Made by a program: the position numbers and the translations under genes. From Rickettsiales endosymbiont of Stachyamoeba lipophora (GTDB lineage: Bacteria; Pseudomonadota; Alphaproteobacteria; Rickettsiales; 33-17), in contig NZ_CP033611.1 of assembly GCF_003932735.1 (NCBI RefSeq), forward strand, positions 1,401,501 through 1,465,500: 64,000 nucleotides of DNA. The letters run 5' to 3'. The notes beneath the pieces were generated by a model. It did not search any database and was not told the origin of the DNA. It was given only the letters and a program-made list of their open reading frames with translations. This document shows, piece by piece, positions 54,195-61,900 of this stretch (position 1 is its first letter; each line of letters begins with the position of its first letter).

Positions 54195-55835
54195 ATGTCT
54201 GAAAACTATCTCGCTTTAGCGCGCAAATATCGTCCTTTAAATTTTGATGATTTAGTTGGACAGGAATCAATCGTGACATTTTTTAAAAATGCTTTTGATT
54301 CAAATCGTATCCATCATGCATATCTTTTTACCGGTATCAGGGGAGTAGGAAAAACTACTACTGCAAGAATAATTGCTAAGTCCCTTAACTGTATTGGCAA
54401 TGATGATAATCATCAACCGACTATTAAGATTTGTGGCGAATGTATCCATTGTAAATCAGTGGTAGAAGATAGGCATGTAGATGTGCTAGAGATGGATGCT
54501 GCTAGCAAAACTAGTATTGAAGATGTTAAAGATATCATTGAATTTACTAAATACTTGCCAGTGAGTAGTAGATACAAAGTTATAATTATTGATGAAGTTC
54601 ATATGCTTTCAACTAAGGCTTTTAATGCATTGCTTAAAACCTTAGAAGAACCACCTTCACGAGTAATTTTTATTTTTGCAACTACCGAAATTCGTAAGGT
54701 GCCAATTACTATTCTTTCAAGATGTCAAAGATTTGATTTAAGAAGATTAACTACCGGTGAACTTACAAGCCATTTATCAAATATATGTAATAAAGAGCAG
54801 GTGGCTTTTGAACTGTCCGCTTTAGAAATTATCGCCCATAGCAGCGAAGGGTCAGTAAGGGATAGTTTATCAATTTTAGATCAAGCAATTAATATATCTT
54901 ATGCGATTAATCAAACGCTTGTTACCGAAGAAATAGTTATCAAATTACTTGGTAGAGCTGATTACAATAATATTTTTGAGTTATTTCAGTGCTTGGTAGA
55001 AGCTAATATTGAAGCTGTGATTGCAAAATTACGTGATTTTCATAACCTTGGCTGTGATACTAAGTTTCTAATTGAAACGTTAATGAGCTTTGTGCATTAT
55101 CTAATGCTTTTAAAATCTACTAAGTTGTCTGATCAAAATTTTTTCTTATCTCAAGAAAAATTAACTAAACTTAATTTATTAGCTGAAAAACTATCGGTGC
55201 CGGTGCTTAGCAGATTATGGAGCATGTTGCTAAAAGGTTTAGAAGAAATAAGAAGTTGTCCGCAAGAATTAATGGCGCTTGAAGTGTTAATGATAAGAAT
55301 TTGCCATGTTAAAGTTTATCCTACCTCAATTGATATGTTAAATGGCGGCGAGGAAGGAGGAGGGGATACAACTTCACAAGTTAACTTGGTAGCTAAAGAT
55401 AACAAGCAAGCAAATATGAATTTTATGCTAGCTCCTAAGCTTGAGAGTATAGCAAAAGAGCAAGTTAAATTTAATAATCTGCTTGAAATTATACAATATT
55501 TAAGAAATAAAAATGAGATGGTTATAGCATTCCAGTTAGAAAGATATGCAAGCTTAGTAAGCTTACATAATGAATATCTAGAGGTTAATATAACTGCTGA
55601 CTTTGATAACAATACTATAAGTAAGCTTAAACAAAAATTACTAGAATATACTGGGAATCCTTGGCAAGTGGTGTGCTCTGAAGCGCAAGGTGATAAAACA
55701 GTATATGAGCAAAAGCAGCTTAATTTTTATAAGCAAGTAGCAGATATTAAAGAACATCCTAAACTACTAAAGCTATTTAAAAATTTTCCTAATGCTGAAG
55801 TGATTTCTATTAAAGATTTAAATACAACCCATTAA
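54195..55835 (+). CDS. dnaX: DNA polymerase III subunits gamma and tau
   Basis: A 546-residue clamp-loader ATPase. Walker A GIRGVGKTTTARI (about 47-59), a zinc module with ICGECIHC, Walker B VIIIDEVHML, sensor IFATTEIRKVPITIL and SRCQRFDLRR are in order. The C-terminal 190 residues diverge. No clear poly-A frameshift slip site for a gamma form was seen. It starts 1 bp after the methyltransferase gene and is followed by ybaB, recR and cvpA. ATG start with good spacing is not preceded by an obvious ribosome site, fitting coupled translation. Confidence 0.95.
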   Translation: MSENYLALARKYRPLNFDDLVGQESIVTFFKNAFDSNRIHHAYLFTGIRGVGKTTTARIIAKSLNCIGNDDNHQPTIKICGECIHCKSVVEDRHVDVLEMDAASKTSIEDVKDIIEFTKYLPVSSRYKVIIIDEVHMLSTKAFNALLKTLEEPPSRVIFIFATTEIRKVPITILSRCQRFDLRRLTTGELTSHLSNICNKEQVAFELSALEIIAHSSEGSVRDSLSILDQAINISYAINQTLVTEEIVIKLLGRADYNNIFELFQCLVEANIEAVIAKLRDFHNLGCDTKFLIETLMSFVHYLMLLKSTKLSDQNFFLSQEKLTKLNLLAEKLSVPVLSRLWSMLLKGLEEIRSCPQELMALEVLMIRICHVKVYPTSIDMLNGGEEGGGDTTSQVNLVAKDNKQANMNFMLAPKLESIAKEQVKFNNLLEIIQYLRNKNEMVIAFQLERYASLVSLHNEYLEVNITADFDNNTISKLKQKLLEYTGNPWQVVCSEAQGDKTVYEQKQLNFYKQVADIKEHPKLLKLFKNFPNAEVISIKDLNTTH

Positions 55836-55853
55836 TTAAAAGGATATAATATT

Positions 55854-56183
55854 ATGAATTTTGGCAACATTAATAAGCTTATGAAGCAAGCTCAAGATAT
55901 GCAAAAAAAGATGACCGAAATGAAAGAAAAACTTGATCAAGCAGAATTTGAAGGCCACGCTGGTGCAGGCATGGTTAAAGTGTTATTACAAGGTAATGGT
56001 CAACTTAAAAAAATTAATATCGATCCTCAGGTAATAGATAAGGATGATACTGAAATGCTTGAAGATTTAATTGTGGCGGCTTTTAATGATGCTAAAAACA
56101 AATTAGATCAAGAAACTGAATCTAGTAGTGGTGATGCTTTTGGTGGATTAAATCTTCCAGGCGGAATGAAATTTCCTTTTTAA
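55854..56183 (+). CDS. nucleoid-associated protein YbaB/EbfC
   Basis: A 109-residue DNA-binding protein. MNFGNINKLMKQAQDMQKKM at the N-terminus and GHAGAGMVKVLLQGNGQLKKI in the core are diagnostic. The position between dnaX and recR is the classic arrangement. A strong AAAGGAT precedes the ATG. Ends with GGMKFPF. It binds DNA and may regulate gene expression. Confidence 0.95.
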   Translation: MNFGNINKLMKQAQDMQKKMTEMKEKLDQAEFEGHAGAGMVKVLLQGNGQLKKINIDPQVIDKDDTEMLEDLIVAAFNDAKNKLDQETESSSGDAFGGLNLPGGMKFPF

Positions 56184-56267
56184 TTTCTAAGCTGCTGTGA
56201 AGTTTGGTATATAAAACTTCACAGTGATTTTCAAATTTGTTATAATAAAAAAAACTTGAGAAAATAA

Positions 56268-56867
56268 TTGTCGTCTAATTCGCTTGAACAGCTAATAACT
56301 TTATTTGCTAAAATGCCAGGGCTGGGTCCACGGTCTGCAAGAAGGGTAACTTTGCATCTTATAAAAAATCGTTATAAGTTGATGAAACCTTTGCATGATT
56401 TGCTGGGTGAAGTAATGCAAAATGTTGTTCATTGTCGGATATGTAATAATCTGGATATTTATAATCCGTGCCAAATTTGCCTTGATGAAAATAGAGATAA
56501 ATCTCAAATTTGTATTGTGGAAGAAATTGGAGATTTATGGGCTATTGATAAAGGCGGCATTTTCAATGGCATGTATCATGTTTTGGGTGGAACTTTATCG
56601 GCTATTGATGGTATAGGACCTGAGCATTTAAGCATTGATTTGCTAGTAAGAAGAGTGGCTGAAGGCGAGATAGAAGAAGTGATTCTTGCTAATAATGCAA
56701 CAATCGAAGGAAAAACTACAGCCCATTATATTACTGATTTACTTAAACCTTATAATGTTAAAATTTCGCAATTAGCCTATGGTATACCCGTTGGGGGGGA
56801 GATTGATTATTTAGATGAACATACTCTCTCAGCGGCACTTAAAGCTAGAAACTATGTGGAAGGGTAG
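56268..56867 (+). CDS. recR: recombination protein RecR
   Basis: A 199-residue recombination mediator that works with RecO and RecF at single-strand gaps. The start is TTG at 56268 (SSNSLEQLITLFAKMPGLG follows); no ATG precedes the helix-hairpin-helix MPGLGPRSARRVTLHL. The zinc finger CRICNNLDIYNPCQIC and Toprim CIVEEIGDLWAI, GGTLSAIDGIGP and NNATIEGKTTAHYI are present. It is 6 bp before cvpA. Confidence 0.95.
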   Translation: MSSNSLEQLITLFAKMPGLGPRSARRVTLHLIKNRYKLMKPLHDLLGEVMQNVVHCRICNNLDIYNPCQICLDENRDKSQICIVEEIGDLWAIDKGGIFNGMYHVLGGTLSAIDGIGPEHLSIDLLVRRVAEGEIEEVILANNATIEGKTTAHYITDLLKPYNVKISQLAYGIPVGGEIDYLDEHTLSAALKARNYVEG

Positions 56868-56873
56868 ATAACA

Positions 56874-57743
56874 ATGGTAGATATTATCTCTTTAAATTAC
56901 TTTGATTATTTTTGTTTAGCTATTGTTGGTTTTTCAATTGTTTTCGCTTTTTTTAAAGGTTTTTTGAATACCATTTTAGGATTAGTACGATTTATACTAG
57001 CTTTGGTTATTACTTTTAACTTTTCCTATTTGCTTGTGCCGTTAGTTAGGAAATATATTGCCCATCTTTCGGTAGCTGAATATGTAGCTTTTATAGCTTT
57101 ATTTATGATCAATATTATTGTGTTATCAATAATTAAGCATTACATCATTAAAGCTTTAAGTTTTCTTGATCGCGGGTTTGTAGATCGCACCTTTGGAGCA
57201 TTATTTGGTTTAATTAGAGGTGTAGTAATTGTTTGCTGTATTTTCTTTGGAATCACTAGTTTTACCGGAGCAATTCAACCAGAAGAGAAGAGTAAAATAG
57301 CAACTTTTTCTTATCGAGCAAAAAAAGCCCCTAAATGGATTCAACATTCTCATGTTGAGCCACAATTGCTTAACTATAGTAAAATCATTATAAGTATGCT
57401 GCCAAATAATTTCTGGCAAAAGGTGATTGATGTAATTATTGATAATCACGGTGAGGAGTTTTCTCTTGATGATGGTAACTTAAGTCAAAAAGAACTTGAA
57501 GAAGTTAAAAGATCAAATGTTGTTTCTAAAATCAATAAGCTGCTTGGCAATAAAGATTTTTCTAAAGACGCCGTAAAGTTACTTCAAGAATTTAATGGTA
57601 TGCCTAAAGAAAAGCAAAGATCTTTACTTGAAATTTTTTTAGCTAACTACAATGAAAAAATTGTAGATAAAATCGATTTTGAAGATCATAAAAAAATTTT
57701 AGAGCTGGTGGATAAGCTGCAAGCTAATTTGGAAGATAACTAA
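56874..57743 (+). CDS. cvpA: CvpA-family membrane protein
   Basis: A 289-residue inner-membrane protein with four predicted helices in the first 140 residues (YFDYFCLAIVGFSIVFAFF, FILALVITFNFSYLLVPLV, FIALFMINIIVLSIIK, FGALFGLIRGVVIVCCIFFG). FGALFGLIRG is the family signature. The C-terminal 130 residues are charged and helical. Family members relate to colicin V production and biofilm or envelope stress; the role here is unknown. It closes the dnaX-ybaB-recR operon. A hairpin lies downstream. Confidence 0.85.
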   Translation: MVDIISLNYFDYFCLAIVGFSIVFAFFKGFLNTILGLVRFILALVITFNFSYLLVPLVRKYIAHLSVAEYVAFIALFMINIIVLSIIKHYIIKALSFLDRGFVDRTFGALFGLIRGVVIVCCIFFGITSFTGAIQPEEKSKIATFSYRAKKAPKWIQHSHVEPQLLNYSKIIISMLPNNFWQKVIDVIIDNHGEEFSLDDGNLSQKELEEVKRSNVVSKINKLLGNKDFSKDAVKLLQEFNGMPKEKQRSLLEIFLANYNEKIVDKIDFEDHKKILELVDKLQANLEDN

Positions 57744-57748
57744 GATAT

Positions 57749-57789
57749 AAAAAATAAAAAACAGCCAGCTAAGTTTATATTTAACTGGC
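57749..57789 (-). terminator. rho-independent terminator of the 157-residue gene
   Basis: On the minus strand an 11-bp stem with one mismatch (arms 57764-57774 and 57779-57789, 4-nt loop) is followed by a long T-rich run at 57749-57763. It ends the gene at 57855-58328 and may also serve cvpA in the other direction. Confidence 0.75.
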
Positions 57790-57854
57790 CTGCTTGGCTA
57801 TTAGCCTCTTATATTTGATTTGAAGCAAATTAGATAGAGACCCGATAGAATAAA

Positions 57855-58328
57855 TTAAATTAAGCGTCTAGAAACTGCTGGGTTAATATAATGCATATTT
57901 GGATTATTTAAAAGTCTATTTTGAACGCTTTTCTTTAAGATATCAGGATAAGTTTCATTAGTTAAATCAATATTTTTTTCATTACATTTGTTTAAAATAT
58001 TAATTAACGAAGCAAAATTAGCTAAGTCATCTCCTCGTTCTTTTGTATCATTTGTAAGAACTATTCTACTTACCATAGTCTTTTCTGTATCATTAAAGCT
58101 TTCTTTGGTTACTTCTGTATCGAATTTTCCACTTTGATTTAATAAAGAATAATATTTCATTTTTTGTCGTGGGTTAAGATGAATATTATCTATTAAATTG
58201 TTCATGAGATCCATCAAACTATTTTCAACCATGCTAGCAAAGGCATTTCTTATTTGCAAAGCATTAGGGAAAGACATATTATCATCATCTTTAGTAGGTT
58301 GGTATTGTACAAGGCATTTAGTTAGCAT
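57855..58328 (-). CDS. hypothetical protein
   Basis: A 157-residue soluble, mostly helical protein beginning MLTKCLVQYQPTKDDDNMSF. Stretches such as ENSLMDLMNNLIDNIHLNP and FASLINILNKCNEKN suggest helical packing; there is no signal peptide or membrane helix. I recognise no family. It is followed by a strong terminator and preceded by a long gene-free interval. It may be a lineage-specific or secreted protein. Confidence 0.6.
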   Translation of the reverse strand: MLTKCLVQYQPTKDDDNMSFPNALQIRNAFASMVENSLMDLMNNLIDNIHLNPRQKMKYYSLLNQSGKFDTEVTKESFNDTEKTMVSRIVLTNDTKERGDDLANFASLINILNKCNEKNIDLTNETYPDILKKSVQNRLLNNPNMHYINPAVSRRLI

Positions 58329-58956
58329 AGTTAGAAATCTCTATATAATTTATGTTAGATTAACATTTAATTTAATATTAACACAAAATTAATCAATATG
58401 CAACTGAAATTGTATTTGTAGTAAGAAATATTAATACAAGGTTACTGAGATCCTAATTTAAAGCTATGCTGGCATTCAGTAAGAATAATCCAGCTATTAC
58501 GTTAAAAAGGAGGTGGATATATATGATCAATATTGATAATATTAATGCTGTGCATTTAAAAAGTTTGATGTAGTAGCATTTGGGGTGTAGGCAAAATTAT
58601 ATAAAACTTCAAAAGAGTAGCCATTAATACTGAATACTGCCTTAGAGCTATTATAATTAATTAGATTGAAAAAATTATATACATAAAATTACCAGTCTAG
58701 ATTATTAGTATTAATTAACCCCTTGTTGGATATGATCTTATCTTGTTAATGCTACTGAAGCTATCGGCTTTAAGGATAATATTATTATCTGCAGGGGTGC
58801 TTGCCTGCATCTATTGCCAAGGTTCTTAATATTAAGACTGATATTATTTTTAGTCTTTTGTCCTAGAAGATCAGTTTTATAGTTTCTTGTTTGTTGTGCT
58901 TTTTTATATGCTATCTCAATATACCTAAAAACCAAGTATGATGCAAAGCAAGCAGA
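58329..58956. other. gene-free region with one strong ribosome site
   Basis: This 628-bp interval has no gene I can support. An AAGGAGGTG (58507-58515), an almost perfect anti-16S match, stands 7 bp before an ATG at 58523, but that frame stops after 16 codons (58571-58573). The minus-strand frame at 58738-58935 shows no protein-like features. The pattern fits a decayed gene that kept its 5' end, or a leader peptide. Confidence 0.5.
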
Positions 58957-61900
58957 TCAAAAATCTAATTTAAATCTGAGGAGGGCGCCGACATTGAAGA
59001 AGTTTTTACGTAATTCGACATCGGTACTGACAGCAAATTTATAGTTATTGCAATTAATTAAGGTAAGGGTAGAGCCTAGAGTTAAAGCGGTTCTTGGTAA
59101 TTTAGGTCCGCGGCTATTTTCTAAGGCGATAGGTCCCGCTTGAGTTAGGTAAGAATTAACCGAGATATCATTGCGGATAAGATCGAAATTCACTTTAGCA
59201 TAAACCTCAGGGAGGATGGTAGTCTCCTGCCAGGCGACTTCACGTAAAGCCATGTTGGTACCAAACGATAAGTTGAGGGTATCCTCTTGATCTTTAGAAT
59301 AAGTTCTGGCAAAGACACTACCAATTTCAGTATAAGAAGGCTTATTCAAATGCTGATAATTAAGTGACACTGAAGGGGTTAGAGTTAGATAACGGCTTGG
59401 AGCTAAGCTGTGATGCAGTTCACCTTTTACCCCGTAATGTTTAGCTTTAAATTTAGCAGTAGCTAGTTCATTTAGAGGTTTTACGCTTAGGGTGCGGGCT
59501 TTAATGTGGGAGAGCGAAGCTATTAAATTCAGATAAGTTTTAGGGTTAAATTCATGTTTAGAGTAAACACTTGCTTGTTTAATGTTAGCTTTAAGATTGT
59601 CACCGAGCTTATCTTCTTTAAACTTAGTAATCACTTTAGTTGAGGTGAGGGCAATACCTAAGGTGGTTGAATCATTAAGCTGGGTATCTAAACCTATGAT
59701 ACTACCATTATTCCTAGCTGTATAGCCGCTGTAATTATCAACGCTTTTCTGGCGTATATAATTGCTAAGACCTTGCATCCAGAAACCATGTGATGTTGGT
59801 TCTGCATTTAGATTTAACTCTTTAAGTTCAGAAAAATTATCATCTTCGTGGATAATAGCATGATAGAGATCATTGGTAGCAGTAAAGCCGGTGGTAACAG
59901 CAGTAGAGCCCATAAAGCTGCTGCTGCCTATAATGCTATCTAAGCGGCTGGCGATCGTGTTTAGTGTATTGGTAGTTGATTCTTTAATGGATTTATCAAA
60001 ACTACCCATGGCATCAGGGGTTAATCTATTGATAAACACATCTATCTCATCAGTGGTTAAAGCATTTATCTGATCAAGAGCGGTTTTAAATCCCGGATTT
60101 ACTGAGGCAAGATAATCAGGATCGGTATATAATTTGTTATATATTGCGTCTAATGTATCAAGGGCTGATTGTTTAGCTGGGTTTTTCTTACTAGGATTGC
60201 CTATTCCTGCTAACCCGTTTCCATCACGTTGTAAGGTTATTTGATAAATATTGCCTACTTTATTTACATTGGTAATATTAACGGTTGCAATTTTAGAAAT
60301 TAGATAATTATCTTTTAAGCTAGCAGTTGAGATAGGGACCATATTTTCATCCAATAAGCTGCCTTGTATTGTCATTAAATCATAAGTACCGTTACTATCG
60401 ATGGGGTTTAAGCTTTTATAGATTTCAAGCACTCCTGTTCTGCGTAAAATCATGTTTCCTGTTATTTCTAACTGACCTAAAGCAGCACTTGAAGTATTAT
60501 CTGAAATATCGCTCTTAATCTTAACAAAGGTACTAAGCGGATCTGCTCCTGCATCTAAGTTGCCATATACAATTAATTTATCACCAACAGTACTCCCAAG
60601 GTCAAGTGTACCATCTAGCAAAACATTACCATGAATATTACGGGTGCCGGCAATGTTTAAAGTGGCAGTATCATCTATCAATAACGTGTCAGCATAGATA
60701 TCATTATTTGCAAAGCTAACGGCTCCACTTAGCAGCTGCACTTCTTTTAATGGGTTAAGCGCAGTACCAATATCACCAAGTAGGTTAGTGCTACCGAGAT
60801 ATTTAAGAGTACCGCTGCTAACAGCATTGGTAGTAACAGCACTGTTGATATTTTTACCATTTGCAATTTCAATAACGCCATCACCTGAAAAATTAACAGC
60901 AGTAGCGTAGATATCTCCGTTAAAGATATTGGTTTTAGTAACAGCACCTGCATTTATTATTTTTAAGAGATTAGCACCGGTTCCTATATTGCCGTTAATA
61001 GTAGAGCTCTCGGTAAGGTTAAGCGTGCCCTCATTAGTAGTAGCAGTGGTTAGGTTACCGGTTAGCATTGATCCTGCCATGTTAACCGTACCATCAGCAG
61101 TGAAGTTAAGATTACCGCTTACATTACCATTAAAGTTAGAAATATTAGCGCCGGTATTAATGGTGCTAGCAACTACTCCACCATTATAAGTAGTATTAAA
61201 GCCAGTACCACCAGTTACTGTTTTTAACGCTGCCCCACTTGTACCAATATCTCCCGTTACTGTGCTCGCAGTTCCGGTTAAAGTTAAACTGCCGGTATTA
61301 TTACCTGCAGTCGTAGTGATATTACCTTCCACGGTAGCGCTATTAACGGTGAATTGGCGATCAGCCTTGAAATCAATAGTGGTAGCATAAATATTACCTA
61401 CTATAGTTGAATTGGCCGTTTCAGAAACTTCAAGTAATTTAATTGCAGCGCCATTTGCACCAATGCTGCCCGTAAATGTATTTTGCTTAAGTTTTACAGT
61501 TCCTGTAATACCGTTACCCACTGAAGTTCTAACCCCGCCACCAGTTGCAGTAAAATTGCCAGAAGTAGTATTGACTTCCAATATGCCATCTGCGTTAAAG
61601 GTGGCAAGTTTTGTAGCTGTACCATTTTTTGTTAAATCTGCTCCAGAGTGAAATATTAAAGTACCCGTATTATCTATATTAATTGTATCTGTGTTAATAC
61701 TTTGGTTAAATGCTATATTGCCGGCAGCATGCTGGGTCGTAATGCTTTTAAATGAATGATTTGCATGCATTGCTAAGGTTTGGCTTATAGTAGAAGGGGC
61801 AGTAAAAATTAAATTCCCATAACCAACATCCCAATTATAAAATTGTTTAGTAGTAATATTTCCATTAATAGTCGATGTGGCATTAGCATTACGATGTTGA

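Noticed and set aside
58738-58935. Minus-strand 65-codon frame before the second autotransporter
   Set aside because: It has no ribosome site, no recognisable motif, and lies in a decayed interval.
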